Shown: positions 23,143-35,616 of the stretch, piece by piece
How positions within the stretch are numbered: position 1 is the first letter of the stretch
How the letters are laid out: every line of letters begins with the position of its first letter
Source: Chelonoidis abingdonii
Taxonomy: Eukaryota; Chordata; Testudines; Testudinidae
DNA length: 64,000 nucleotides
Assembly (NCBI RefSeq): GCF_003597395.2
Contig: NC_133771.1
Coordinates: forward strand, 140,200,871 to 140,264,870
Direction of reading: 5' to 3'
Notes under the pieces: generated by a model
What the model was told of the DNA's origin: nothing
The model's input: the letters and a program-made list of their open reading frames with translations, nothing else
The model's database searches: none
Program-made: the position numbers and the translations under genes

Positions 23143-23445
23143 CAGGGGTCAGCAACCTTTCAGAAGTAGTGTGCCGAGTCTTCATTTATTCGCTCTAATT
23201 TAAGGTTGTGTGCGCCAGTAATACATTTTAACACTTTTAGAAGGTCACTTTCTATAAGTCTAATATATAACTAAACTTTTATTGAATGTGAAGTCAATAG
23301 GTTTTTAAAATGTTTAAGAAGCTTCATTTAAAATTAAATTAAAATGCAGAGCTTCCCCACCCCCCCGACCAAGACAGGTGGCCAGGACCCGGGCAGTGTT
23401 AGTGCCGCTGAAAATCAGCTTGCATGCTGCCTTTGGCCTACCCCA
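23143..23445. mobile_element. hAT-type MITE
   Basis: Starts caggggtcagcaaccttt, ends near ggcctacccca, with identical 8-bp repeats atatactg at 23135-23142 and 23446-23453. A related copy, lacking its left tip, is at 32048-32343. The interior is AT-rich (ttaaaattaaattaaaat) and then GC-rich. Confidence 0.85.
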
Positions 23446-25289
23446 ATATACTGCTTATGGTGGAATCTGGAGACCACCTTGGTGCCGATGAACTACCTTG
23501 TGAAATAGCATAAGGGGAGGCATGTCCACCGTGAGGGATGACAGTATGCTAACCCTCCTGGCCAAAGCAATAGCCACTAGAAATGCCCCCATATGGATAG
23601 CGACACGTTCCATGTCCCACCTAAGGGTTCAAACGGAGGTCTAGTAAGCTTTGACAACAAGGTTCAGATCCCACAGTAATGTGGGTTTAGTGACTGGAGG
23701 AAAGGTCTTCATGAGGCCTTCATGAACCATGTCAGAGGTCAGAGTGGAGAAAGCCACTAATGGCTGCCAGGTGAACTTGTAATGAGCCGATTACCAGAGC
23801 AGATGGCTAGGTAAATCCAGATAATACAGAACAATCGAGATGCCATTTTCATCACCAACTTGCCCTCCTCTAAAAAAGAGAGGAACCGGGCTCTGTCCTC
23901 AGAGGAAAGTTTGTTCTGAAAGACCATCGGCCTAGAGTAGTTACTGAAGTCATACTTACCTAGCAGGACCTGGTAACTGGCAATTCAAAATGGCAAACCT
24001 GCAGATGAGAAGACCTTTAGCCCCAAGAGATCCAGTCTGATGGTGTGGTCCTTAGATACTTAGACCTATTATGTTTCATCGCAGCCTGTACGACCAGGGA
24101 GTTGGGAGCAGAGTGAGAGAACAGGAATTTAGCTCTTCATAGAACTAAATAGCACTTCCCAGCCCTTTTAGGTGTGGGGGCGCAAGACACTGGTGTACCA
24201 GACCAGACCAATCTCACTGGTTCCACTATGACTCGTTAACTGGGAGAGGCACCATACTTGGGCCCTGAGGCTGCCCAATGTCCAATAGTTGGCGTTGTGG
24301 GTCTTGGACTTCCTCCAGAGATAACTGGAGATCACTACCCACTCTTCATAGTACGTCCTGGTATTGCCTATGATCGTCTGGTGGGGATGGGGAAGGAGAG
24401 ACTACCTTATCCAGGGAAGAACAGGAAATTCCCATCAGAACCATTGGTACCTGAGGTTCTGGTTCAACATCTTCCTTCTCCTCATACACCAACAGAACCA
24501 GTCATTGGTGGAAGGGAGAGGAGTGGAATGACTACTGGGTGGGTCCTGGATATGGTATAGGGATCTCATGTTTCCTGATAGGGTTAGAAAGAGGGACAAA
24601 TGGTTTGAGAGGTTTCCCATGCCATGGGAAACCATCAGTCCCCAGGGAGCACATGTTCATAAGAATAGTGTCCATAAGTCCTGGATTGCCTGACCAGGCT
24701 TGGTTCTCTTTGTGGAGATGAAGGAAGGACAAGTTCATTGGATTCACCCAAATCTGAAACACTTCTGTTATAATGGTGGAGCTATCAGTACTGGGGCAAT
24801 TTCATCGGATCGTTTTAAGTATGACAGTTCCTGGGACATTAAAGTAATATAGGCCTGGTCTACACTACGCGTTTAAATCGATTTAAAGAGCGTTAAATCA
24901 ATTTAACACTGTACCCGTCCACACAACAACGCCCTTTATATCAATATAAAGGGCTCTTTAAATCGATTTCTGTTCCACCCCGACGAGAGTAGCGCTAAAA
25001 TCGATATTGCTACTTCGGAATAGCGTTAGTGTGGATGGAAATCGACGTTATTGGCCTCCGGGTGGTATCCCACAGTGCACCACTGACCGCTCTGGACAGC
25101 AATCCTCTGAACTCGATGCAGCGGCAGGTACAGGAAAAGTCCCTGTGAAACTTTTGAATTCAATTTTCCTGTTGGCCAGCGTGGACTCTGATATCAGCAC
25201 AGGTGACAGCCGAGCTTATCACCAGGTAATAAATGCAGTCTCCTGAGACTGAAAAGAGCACCAGCTGGACCGCACAAAAGGTATGATCT

Positions 25290-27115
25290 GATCAGTTATG
25301 GGTGAGAGATTCCAGTCTAACAAATCCGTTCGAAAAGACAGAAATGACATATTTGAAAGAATTCAATCGTATGACGGGGAAAATGGAACAGCAGGGACTC
25401 CGCAGAGCAGAATAAAAGTAAGGAGCTCAGACGCATACCAGAAAACCAGAAATGCAAACAATAGTCTGGATCAGGGCGAAAACACTGCCGCTCTCTATGC
25501 TGGCTGCAGAATTTAGGGGGCTGCTATACATACCACCCTGGCCTGGATTCAGAGGTCGGGGGTTAATATCACCGAGCTGAGGATTCTCGGAGGGGAAGAT
25601 GAGGAGGAAGAGGAAGGAGGGAAGAGCTGCTGGAGAGACACAAGCATCTCAGTTAGCCCAACAGTCCAGAGCTTTTGTACCCCAGAATTACCGTCCCAGC
25701 CCTCCCAAGCACAAGCCAGACAGTAAGCCATGGACGATTCTGGTGAGTGTGTACACTTTGTAATAATCATAAAGTTTAAAACAAGCGTTTTATAATGATT
25801 GAATTAGCCATCAGGGTTGGGATGCAATTCGCACCAGTACAGTTAGAAGGAAAAATTTAAGCATGTCTGGGGATGGAGCAGAATCCTCAAATAAATTCTA
25901 TGAATGCCTGCTGGAGGACTGCAAAGCTTTGAAGAAGATTCTGGGCAAGGCAGCCCTATTTTGGTCCCCATTGCTATGCAATTTTCACGCCATGCATAAT
26001 AGTAATTCGAGACATACTCACAAAGCACAGCTGCGTTATGCAGGTGAGCGCATTCCAGAAACATACTTCTGCATCCTGCGTGGTATTCTCAGGAGATTAT
26101 ATTCATATGTAACTGGTTAAATTCAGGACTTTCAATTAGGAGCAGAATGATTTCCTACGGGCAGCCGCTTATCCTTCTTGCTTGTAGCAAACGGGGAGGG
26201 AAGAATGATAGCGCTGAGTTTCTCAGCGTTGGCGAGCAGAATTTCCCAGGTACCAAGTCCAGATCATACCATGATCTTAATATAGAGCGATAGCAGCCAT
26301 GCGGTGGGGGAGGAGGGGGAAAGAGGGGGGTTTGGGGTTTGCTGGTTCCTCTTAACAGGAACAAGGCATCATAGATCACTGTGTATATGAACGCTGGAGA
26401 AGTCAAACAGAAAGCCTTACCATGGCTGCATGGAAGCTTAATTTGGATGCCTGGACCTGCGTCTGTGAGATCTGCAACACCAGAGCCACAGGCACTCAAT
26501 ATTAAATGATGCAAAATGCGACCTTGTAGTGAAATCACATGTGCTATGTAAGGTGGATAGTGCTATTCACTGTGAAAGAGTACAAGCATTGTTCTGTAAA
26601 ATGTATCTTTTTACATACTTCTCTCCCTCTTTTCCCTCCCCCATGCAGCTGCACAGTTGTCCAGCCTCCCTACGCCATCCTGAAGGCTAGCTCAGATAAG
26701 GCGGAGGAGGAAGAGAACACGAGATGAAATGTTCTCAGAAATCATGGAAGTAACACGCAATGACAGAGCTCATCAGAATGAGTGGAAGGACGTGCTAGCA
26801 AAGTAGAGGAAAGATTGCCAGTGAACGAGAGGATGGAGAGACGCTCGACATGAGAGTGTAGGCAGGAAGATCAGCGGTGGCGGGATGCTACGCTGCAGCT
26901 TTGCTGCGTGCTCAAACTGATATCCTCCAACGCATGGTGGATCTTCAGGAAGAGCAGCGGGCTTACAGAGTGCCGCTGCAGCCCATGTTCAACCACCCTC
27001 AAGCTCCCCACGTTCCATATCTCCTCACCCAGACGTGTACGAACGCGTGGGGGAAGGCTTTCTGCACCCGCCCACTCCACCCCCTGGACAGTCCAAGCAA
27101 AAGGCTGTCATTACG
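25290..27115 (+). pseudogene. Harbinger Myb/SANT-like DNA-binding protein, broken
   Basis: In Harbinger transposons a Myb/SANT-like partner helps the transposase reach the nucleus and bind the ends. Here the plus strand holds scattered pieces: near 25300-25500 AYQKTRNANNSLDQGE-type sequence that matches the trihelix region, an acidic stretch with PSQPSQ near 25580-25710, and near 26880-27110 LQRMVDLQEEQRAYRVPLQP. Stops and shifts interrupt every part, so no product is expected. Intron-like spacing between the pieces is possible but was not resolved. Confidence 0.65.
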
Positions 27116-27347
27116 TTGAAATGAGCTTAATGGCCTTTTCCTTCCCTCCTATTCCCTCTCCAAAGCACAGCAGCCAGGATACCTTGATAATTCTCTGCCT
27201 CTTTTTATAATTACTTTTTAATAAAGAATACATCCAAAGGGGAGGGTGGGTTGCTTACAGGGAATGACTTTTAAGAAAGAATACATGATTTTTAAACATT
27301 ACTGAATGACTTTATTTCCTTAAGAAACATGTATTAAAGGATACTGA

Positions 27348-28530
27348 GGCCAGGTTCGGCTACACTTGGGGGGGACTTTAAATCGGTTTAATGGCATATA
27401 CCAAATTTAACGCTGTACCCGTTCATCACGACGTCGTCATTAATATCGAGTTACAAAGGGAAATCGATTTCGGAACTCACCCAGACGAGAGGAGTAGCGC
27501 TAAATTCGAAAGTGATAACTCGGATTAGGGTTCGTGTGGACGGAATCGACATTATTGCCCTCCTAGAGTATCCCACAGTGCACCACTGACCGCTCTGGTC
27601 CGCAATCCGAACTCGGATGCAGAGTGCCGGTAAAACAGGAAAAGCCCCGAGACCTTTAGAATGACATTTCCTGCTTTCACGTGTCCAGCTCTGATCAGCA
27701 CGGGTGGCGATGCAGTTCAAATGCAAAAGTAGCTCCTGCATTGAACCTTACGGGAGATACTAGATCTGATCGCTGTATGGTGAGACAAATCTGTTTTATC
27801 AGAGCTCCGTTAAAGAACAGGAAATGCCAAAGCGTTTGAAAATAAACTCCAGGATACACAGCGGTGCGTGACAACCGTAACGGGAAGCCAGAGACTCAAC
27901 GGCTGCTCATGGAGGGAGGCCATGGAGGGAAGGGGGAAGAGGACTACAGCTACCACAGGTCTCCACAGCAGTCTCTGAAACTATTTGCATTCTTGGCTGA
28001 GCGCCCAATGTCTGTAGCTTAATACACGGTGTCTTGCGTGGTTCACGGAACAGCTCGTCAGTCTCTTCCCCCCCCCCAGCACGTGAAAGAGAAGTAAAAT
28101 AAATAATTCCTTGAGTACTGTAAATGTCACCCTCTGTGTACTGAATGCTGCTGGCAGAGAGTACGCGAGGTGTTGACAACGGTCAGGATACCGTTTGTGA
28201 TCTCAGGGTCCATGATTGCTGTGCTATGGCGTTTGCTCAATGCTACTCCGGGAAAAAGGCGCCAAAGGGTTATCTGCTGCCTTCACAAAGGAGGGGTGAG
28301 GCTGTACCCAGCACCACCGGGCAATGTTTTCTGCCCATCAGCACTGTGCTATCAACCCGGAAGTGGGAACTATGGGATAGCTGAGGAACAGCTACCCACA
28401 GTGCACCGCTCTCCTGAAATCGATGTTATAGCTTTGACCATGGACGCAAACAATCGATTTCGTGATCCCCTGTGGACGCGCTAAACGATTTTATTAGATC
28501 TGTTTTGTAATATCGGTTCTTTTTTTTTAT
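27348..28530. mobile_element. Harbinger MITE nested in the Harbinger transposon
   Basis: A second left terminal sequence (ggccaggttcggctacact, then aaatcggttt and tatcccacagtgcaccactg at 27569) and a second right subterminal sequence (28200-28520) occur inside the larger element. The right part, with ctatgggatagct near 28371 and acccacagtgcaccgctc near 28395, matches 30151-30195. The outermost right tip is degraded at a T run. The surrounding segment aggggagggtgg...gcttacagggaatga is found on both sides (about 27238 and 28594). Confidence 0.7.
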
Positions 28531-28599
28531 ATAGCATAGTTTTCATTTGTAAGACGTTTCTGACTTATTTCCTTCAGGAAGCTGTAAGTAAAGGGGAGG

Positions 28600-29740
28600 G
28601 TGGCTTGCTTACAGGGAATGAGTGCAATCAAGGGGGGAGGGTTCTGGTCAAGGGGGAAACAAACACAGCAGTCACACCCTACCCTGGCCCGTGCTGAAAC
28701 CTCATTTTCAAGGCTTCTCTGATGTGCACCGCCTCCTGGTGTGCTCTTCTAATCGCCCTGGTCTCTGGCTGCTCGTACTCAGCGGCCAGGTGATTTGCCT
28801 CAGCCTCCCACCCCGCCATAAATGTCTCCCCTTACTTCTCACAGAGATTGTGGAGCACACAGCAAGCAGCAATAACAAACGGGACATTGGTTTGGCTGAG
28901 GTCTGAGCGAGTAAGTAATGTTCGCCAGCGCCTTCGCCCTGAGCGAGTGGTTATGTTCGCCAGCCCCTTTTAACGGCCAAATGCACATATCTACCTCATT
29001 CCTGCACTTGCTCAGCCTGTAGTTGAACAGCTCCTGACACTGTCAGGTGCCTGTGTATGCTTTCATGAGCCATGCTCAGGATAGCTGGGTCAACAGGAAA
29101 CTACAGGCATTTCACATCCCCAACGGTTATTTCTGGGTCTGGGAAGTATTCCCTTGCTGACCGTTTAAAGATAGTGCTTCGTGGAAGCGAAACGAGCGCT
29201 ATACCTTCTGGCCACGTGGATGTGGGTGAACGTCCTTTAGATCCCAACCAGTGCTTGCAGCACCATTGAAACGTACCCTAGCGGTTTACGTATGGTGCTC
29301 TGGGCTCTGGGACCAAGATAGGATAATGGTCCATTTATGGCCCCCCCACAGTGAGGAATCCACTGCAGCAAAACCATCCACTATCACCTGCACGTTATCC
29401 AAGAGCACAACCTTTTGTATGCAGCAGCTATACGATTGCTTTGGCTACTTGCATCCAGCAGCCCCCCAGTAGATTTGCCCACTCCAGAATTAGATTCCCG
29501 ACTGACCTGGCTACTGTCTGCATTGCAAGCTTCCGAAGGGCCATTGCACTTACGTCTATCTCCACTGTGGGCTGCTCTCATCTAGTATTATGCGCTTTCA
29601 GGAGCAGGGAAAGCAAGTCACAAAAGTTCAAAGAAATTGCTCTTACCGCATGCGAAGTTTTGCAGCCACTGGGAATCGTCCCACACCTGCCAAAACTATG
29701 CAGTCCACCATCGTGTTGTTTCCCGCCGCCCAAAATCGGC
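28600..29740 (-). pseudogene. HARBI1-like DDE transposase, broken
   Basis: The minus strand reads, in shifting frames: ALRKLAMQTVARSVGN near 29550, GVGKSTGG near 29475, YVSMVLQALVGI near 29250, DPEITVGDVK-type sequence near 29120, DPAILSMAHESIHRH near 29060, then CIWPLKG-type and VIAACCVLHN-type sequence near 28980 and 28850. That order is the order of a Harbinger nuclease of about 350-400 residues. Several stops and frameshifts rule out activity. Its orientation is opposite to the Myb-like partner, as usual in this superfamily. Confidence 0.75.
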
Positions 29741-31773
29741 AGTTAAATGGGTAGAACCTGCCCATACCACGAGTACTCAAAACGCAGGTGCCCGCGTGTT
29801 AAGGGAGAAGTCGTTGTCCATGTCCTCGATAGCATTTGTTGCTACGCTGCCGTAGCTGCCTCCTTCTCTCCTCCTGCCATTTGCAGTTCAGTCAGCAGAC
29901 GCAACGAGCAGTGCGCTAGTGTGAGACAACTCCGATGCGTTAGTAGTGTTACTGATCTCAGCAGGGTCCATGCTTGCTGTGCTATGGCGTTTGCTCAGTT
30001 CACCCAGGGAAAAAGGCGCGAAACGGTTGTCTGCTGCTTTCACAAAGGAAGGGGTGAGGCTGTACCCAGAACCACCTGCGAAAATGATTTCTGCCCCATC
30101 AGGCACTGGGCTCTCAACCCAGAATTCCAAGGGGCGGGGGAGACTGAGGGAACTATGGGATAGCTATGGAACGACTACCCACAGTGCACTGCTCCAGAAA
30201 TCGACACTTGCCTTGGACCATGGGCGCACACCATCGAAGTAATGTGCCTAGTGTGGACGCGCACACTCGACTTTATAATATCAGTTTTAAGAAACCGATT
30301 TTAGCTAATTCGATATTATCCCGTAGTGTAGACGTGGCCATAGTCTACTGGTGTAGTAATGTCCCTCAGGAGGGCTGGGCCAGAGAACAGTGGAGGCCGA
30401 GGGTAAGGAAGAAAGATATCCTCCCGGTGCCATATAGGTCCCTGCGTGCCCTGGTCGACATCCAGGGTACCAGTGCATTCCTTGGGTAGATGAGTCAGTA
30501 CCACAGAGTCTGGAGCTGCACTTGTGGATGGGGAGAGCGGATGACTGTCTAGTGCTTTAGTACTGAGTATCACCGACAGAACCAATATATCCTCCTTTCT
30601 ATCCACTTAACCCTCTATCCTGTGTTTTTTTCTGTGGAACTAGTTCCTTAGGGTGTGTGCATAAGGGCTCATCTGACCTCGATGAGCTCAGGGAAGAAGC
30701 TTGTTTCTTATGGGCAGTCCCTGCTGAAGATCTGTCCTTGAGCCAATGAGAATGTCCCTTATTCTCATGGGAAGCCCTAGAGGAAGAATCTTTGGACTTA
30801 AACACTGAGGACTCCACTCCAAAGCATGTGCTCAGAGGGGCGCTGCTCATTTGGTGAGGCCTATATATGGAGTGGGAGGTCTTTCTGGCCCAGATTGGAC
30901 AGGAGCTTCATAGTCTTGCCCACCGAGTGTTTTGTAAGGTTAAGCTCACAAGCTTGGGGAATTCTCTGTGGAAACAAGCAAAAAATGCTGTACCTCACCA
31001 AAATGTAAGAGTCACCCGCACAGTTGGCAGTGTTGGGGTTTGTTGCTGACAAAGAAGGATCTGGGGCAAGAGATGCAGTTTTTCAAGCCCAGGGCATAGT
31101 CACCGACCACATAAAGGGAGTGCCTGGCTTGGGGAACCGAATAAGCTAAAGAATAACTATTCATAATCCTAGCTACTGGTTTTCTGAAAGGCTGAAACAA
31201 AAGACGACACTGAATTCCAACTCAGACCATACTGCAGTAAGAAGGAACTGTGAGGGTGATAAATCGTAGTGCTCCTTATAGCCTTGCTTGGGAGCACAAA
31301 AAGATGTGCAGGCCAATGGACACTACTTCTTAAAATCTCTGGACTCAGGTGCATGCGTACCCCACATGTGGAATTTACACAGGAACCAGCATTTGAAGAA
31401 GAAAGTGATTTTGTGTTCTAACCAGCTGGTTGCAATGACATGTGCCACACATTTAATTGCATGGTTCACATGCAATGGGAGAAACAGCCTGATGGATACA
31501 GTAGCTAGCCTTTCATTAGAAAGAATTTAAAAAAAGATCTATGCCAAATAAAAAAGATTAAATGTTCTGAAATTTAAATAATGTCGTTGGTTATTGGTGA
31601 AGGCAATCAGAGAATGTCACTTACCTACAATCAAGCTATCTTAATTACAGCACAATAAGTGTTGAAACAGGTATGAATATTGATTTTAAAATATTTTTTT
31701 TATATAAAAAGTACCCATGGCATTTTGCAACAGGCTATGCTAAAGAATACTCTTCCATAGATCTTTTACTTAC

Positions 31774-31850
31774 TTTTGCTGATTATTAATCACAGTCTTT
31801 TCCCAAACAGTTTTGTTCACACATTCCTCTGCCTCAAACTTCTTTTGATC
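31774..31850 (-). CDS. LYST: LYST exon 12 of window
   Basis: 77-bp exon starting in phase 0 and encoding DQKKFEAEECVNKTVWEKTV, INNQQ and two bases of an Asn codon. The acceptor is ctaatttcag and the donor is gtaagt. It is isolated between a 3.1-kb intron upstream and a 15.6-kb intron downstream. The split Asn codon decides which AG is used at the next exon (16202). Confidence 0.92.
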
Positions 31851-32047
31851 CTGAAATTAGAGGAAAGAAAAAAAAATTTCATTTCAGTTTAACAAGCAAG
31901 TTAAAAGTTATGCTTTGTTTTTCATTTGCAAGTTCCACATCCAGAACTATTTTTAAAGTTACAACTGACACACAAATCAATGCTTCCAAAGACATCAACA
32001 GAATCCAAGTCTGCTCACTGAGTGAAATCATCTCTTCTCACTTAAAA

Positions 32048-32343
32048 CTTTCAGAAGTGGTGTGCCGAGTCTTCATTTATTCCCTCTAATTTAAGGTTTC
32101 GCGTGCCAGTAATACATTTTAACGTTTTTAGAAGGTCTCTTTCTATAAGTCTATAATATATATCTAAACTATTGTTGTATGTAAAGCAAATAAGGTTTCA
32201 AAATGTTTAAGAAGCTTCATTTAAAATTAAATTAAAATTCAGAGCCCCCTAGACCAGTGGCCAGGACCTGGGAAGCATGAGTGCCACTGAAAATCAGCTC
32301 ATGTGCTGCCTTTGGCGCACGTGCCATAGGTTGCCTATCTCTG
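32048..32343. repeat. hAT-type MITE, left tip missing
   Basis: Same family as 23143-23445: it shares gtgccgagtcttcatttatt, aatacattttaacgttttta and the aaaattaaattaaaat core, and ends ccataggttgcctatctctg. The first dozen or so bases of the left end are absent. Confidence 0.8.
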
Positions 32344-32764
32344 TTATAGCATCAGATCTTCATTCCAGTAACACTATCATTTCAACAGGGAAAGGAGTTT
32401 ATGGTCAAAAACATAAATGACTTACAATGATTTGTATCAATTGGTTTCATTCTTCTAAGTAGTAAAAGTTGTATTTAATTCACATATGGCCTATTCCCAA
32501 CTCAGATCATCATATTGTCTAAGTAACATATTAGGGCATATTGTGAACATTCATAGCAACTATTCAAAAGCTTGTGTGTTAGAGACAGGAGAGACCTAAC
32601 GTACTCCAGTCATTATGTAAACATATTCAAGAGGAACTTGACCCATCCTGAAGTCAATGGCAAAATTAGAAATGACTCTAGTGAGAATAGGATTTGTCTC
32701 TATATTGTTAAAAAATTTAAACATCTCCAAATGTTCTACTTTGCCACAACACAGCTGGGGTTAG

Positions 32765-33535
32765 ATTCACAGAGAAACTTAAGTGTGGCAACACCGAAAG
32801 TCCCCACGTCTTACTTTTAAATGCCTTGGGGGGGGGGGGGGGAATCAATGAAATTCACAATGCCTGAGTTTGGGGCCTAGGCTCCCTATACAATGAATTG
32901 AGGGGAATGGTGTCTCAGAGTGGGAATCACAGAAGAGCCAGCATGCTAAGCATCTCCCATTGGCTAGCTTAGGGAGATGCTTAGCGAGGGGAGGGGTGTG
33001 CGCTAAGCCTCCCCGTCAGGGAGTTTGGCATTTAAGTCCTGGCTAGAAAGGTGGTGCCTCTCTCTGCTTGGAATTCTTAGATGCAAATCCCTTCTTGGGG
33101 TTAGGCACCTATACCATTTTTGCAAAAAGCTGAGGGGGATGGGGAAGGACCTCCCTCATAACTTTTAGCCCAGTGGTTAGAGTATTTACCTGGGATATGG
33201 GAGAACCCTAGTTCAATTCCTCCCTTCTACTTCAGGGGGAGAAGGTATTTGAATAGGGATTGACACCTCTCAGGTCATTGCCCTAACCACTGAACTATGG
33301 GATATTCTGATGTGGGGCTCCCTCCATCTCTCCTGTTGAAGCTGTTCCACTGTGGATAAATATTTATCAAAAATCTTTGAGCTAGAGAGACCAAGGAAGC
33401 ATGAGACTAACTCTGTAGCTGGTGGTTAGAGTACACACTGGAAAGATGGGATACCCAGGGTCCAGTCCTCCTGCTCCAGTGATTTTTTTAAAATTTTGGG
33501 ATTTAAAGTGGCGGTTAGACACCTAAGTCCTTTTG
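32765..33535. mobile_element. MITE-like element containing two tRNA-like modules
   Basis: Ends gattcacagagaaacttaag and cacctaagtccttttgtgaa are imperfect inverted copies. Inside are tRNA-like segments: agcccagtggttagagta with agttcaattcctccc (about 33167-33226), and gctggtggttagagtacac with ggtccagtcctcctg (about 33417-33475). A 13-base poly(G) run lies near 32829. No target duplication was confirmed. Confidence 0.5.
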
Positions 33536-34969
33536 TGAATTGAGCCACTTGTCCTTAAATGATATTTCTAAGAAGAAAGCTATTACAATAGCTCTCACAA
33601 TCATTTGTTGAAACTGAAAAGGATAGTTAATTTTGTTTAAACATGTTTATATTAAAGAGAAATGTAGTTATGAATAGTCTTTTCTAAAAAGAAAAAAGGA
33701 ACATGCTGATTTGTTCACTGCATTTTCACTTTAGTTATCACAGTCCGTTGATTTTTCACAAAAATATAAGATAGCCTCCGGTATAATCAATCACTTGGAC
33801 GGTTGGAAACCCAGTTCAGTGTCTCTAGGTTCCATATTTAATCATTTTGTTACTCAGTTTTTCATGATCTCTCTTATTTGACTAGAAAGGATGGTTATTG
33901 ATTTTATTTAATGTACTCTAGTTCAAAAATAAACTGATTACTGAAACTTCTTTAGAAAATATTATAGGTTGCTTATAATCATAACCACTTAGTGACCTGT
34001 TAAAGACTCTTATTTAAACATCTATTTCTATTTATTGATTGATAAATAATCTGAATATAAAAGAAGAGTTGGGAATTTGACCAATAAAATAATTGGTCAA
34101 ATTGACCTGTTAAACATAGGTCAAATGTTATCAAATAATGTCAAAAATGGTCAAATATTTCAAAGCACTCATTTAGAAGAACAACAACATAAAAAGAGTG
34201 TGTTTATGGTCTAAGATTTAGACTTAGATATTTATGCCTAATTACAAAAAACCCAGTTACCTAACTGAGTTATTTTAACTCAAAATTGCAAAGCACAATG
34301 AAGTTCTGAAAAATGAAAGAATAATTATTTTTTTTTTTAGCAATGTTAGGTTAACATCTAAATGTGACCATTATTCAAAACTGATCAATTACAAAAAGAA
34401 CAAAGGAAACTCATCTTCTCTCTCTGTGGGGGAGGAAGTTTAAACATTGAACCCTCTTATCTCCCCCTCACTCCCTTTGAGTTAGTTTCTGTATGGTTGT
34501 CTAGTGAGTTTAGATTGCAAGCAATTTGAGGCAGGGATTGTGTTTTAACTTGTTTAATATGCTGTAAATCAACATTTGTACTGATGGCCTGGTATACACA
34601 TAAATGAACTTGAAAGTTCCAGTCAATCAAGATGCTCAGCTTTCAATTATCCTACCTTTTCCCCAACAGGTTGCATTAGCATGTAGTACAGTGAGCGATC
34701 AAGGTATCTGAATAAGCTTGCTAACTGATAGCACCATGATGCAATCAAAACGGCAGGCTGCCACCTGCATCAGGGCCTTTGTTCTGCACTGTTTGATCAC
34801 TGTCAAATAGGTGGTCAACCAACCAGCTTCCGAAGCCTAATAGAAAATGTGATCATCTTTGTGCAGTTGCTGTATACTACATATTCAAGGAGTATAGCAC
34901 TAATTGCAAATAAGGAGGTCAAATAATGAATTCTGGTTTACTAGGAAATGTTTATTAATATTCACATAC
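33536..34969. other. LYST intron, nothing recognised
   Basis: AT-rich intron sequence without a supported feature. A cluster of ggtcaaat-like repeats near 34078-34160 is simple low-complexity sequence. Confidence 0.5.
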
Positions 34970-35146
34970 CTCTTTCATGGCATTAAGGAGGTCTGGTTTT
35001 GGTGGAGCACTGGGAGAAATGCATTTATAGCCACAAAATTTTAATGCATTCATAAATACTCCTGATGATACTTGTTCTTCTTTGGTCAATTCATCCTTAT
35101 GATCATGCATTAACTCATACAGATAGAGGGCTAATTTAGGTCCATG
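34970..35146 (-). CDS. LYST: LYST exon 11 of window
   Basis: 177-bp exon, phase 0 at both ends, 59 codons: [40 protein letters not shown], then [18 protein letters not shown]. The acceptor is ttcatctag and the donor is gtatgt. It belongs to the armadillo/ARM-like helical region that makes up the middle of LYST (established for the family; not separately provable here). Confidence 0.95.
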
Positions 35147-35409
35147 CTAGATGAACACAAAAAAGTATAGTTATTCTCATTTTGCCTGTACAACATGAAG
35201 AACTTAACAGATAAAAATATATACATTTATATAGCATCTTTTCAGGTACACTAGGACAAGTTTTCTCTACTAATGCTAGTGATTCTTGAGCTATTCTGGA
35301 TTTTTCCTCTCCTGATCCACTCTCCTGCAAATATTTTTTAAATTTAAACCAGGATGTTCATGTGCAAGGGCTTCAAAGTTTTTATGCTTAAAAATATAGC
35401 AGTGCTTAC

Positions 35410-35616
35410 TTGCAGAGGTACGCTGAGACAATCTCGAATAATCTCCTGGTGGTTTGTTTCACATACAATCTCCAAAGCTTTCTTTCTTTCTTGCAATGGT
35501 TGTGCTGGAGATAAAATATGCACTAGGAGTCTTCCAAGCTGCATACGGAATGTATCCTTACAGGACCAGAGGATTCTCCTCCACTGTTGCCTAGGGGTGC
35601 TGATTCTGCTTGTAGC
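35410..35616 (-). CDS. LYST: LYST exon 10 of window
   Basis: 207-bp exon, phase 0 at both ends, 69 codons: [60 protein letters not shown], then CLSVPLQ. The acceptor is ttgctttag and the donor is gtaagc. Helical, ARM-like character. The plus-strand frame over the same bases is a shadow. Confidence 0.95.

Larger units (their letters stand above)
24852..30339. mobile_element. PIF/Harbinger transposon, 5.5 kb, decayed
   Basis: Ends ggcctggtctacactacg (24852) and cgtagtgtagacgtggcc (to 30339) are near-perfect inverted repeats flanked by the trinucleotide ata on both sides (24849-24851, 30340-30342), consistent with the 3-bp target duplication of this superfamily. It carries remnants of the two Harbinger genes: a Myb/SANT-like protein on the plus strand and a HARBI1-like DDE transposase on the minus strand. 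A younger MITE of the same terminal type (27348 to about 28530) lies between them. It is a late insertion within the element at 22365-31402. Confidence 0.9.
22365..31402. mobile_element. Old element with ~75-bp inverted ends, split by a Harbinger insertion
   Basis: The left end (22365-22446: ggttcttcaagaggtgtgat, ttccacacattcggtatgca, cacctgagtctgaagatttt) is an inverted copy of the right end (31332-31402: aaaatctctggactcaggtg, ccccacatgtggaatttaca, agcatttgaagaagaa). The ends recall DIRS-type terminal repeats, but no DIRS gene was recognised in the 3.5 kb of own sequence, so the class is open. The PIF/Harbinger element at 24852-30339 and the hAT at 23143-23445 inserted later. Confidence 0.6.

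Noticed and set aside
24852..30339. Domesticated Harbinger genes as functional host genes
   Set aside because: Both the Myb-like and transposase parts are broken by stops and frameshifts and lie between intact transposon ends.
33167..33240. Possible functional tRNA gene
   Set aside because: The A- and B-box-like motifs are present, but there is no cloverleaf or anticodon arm that I could complete; it is a SINE-type tRNA relic.
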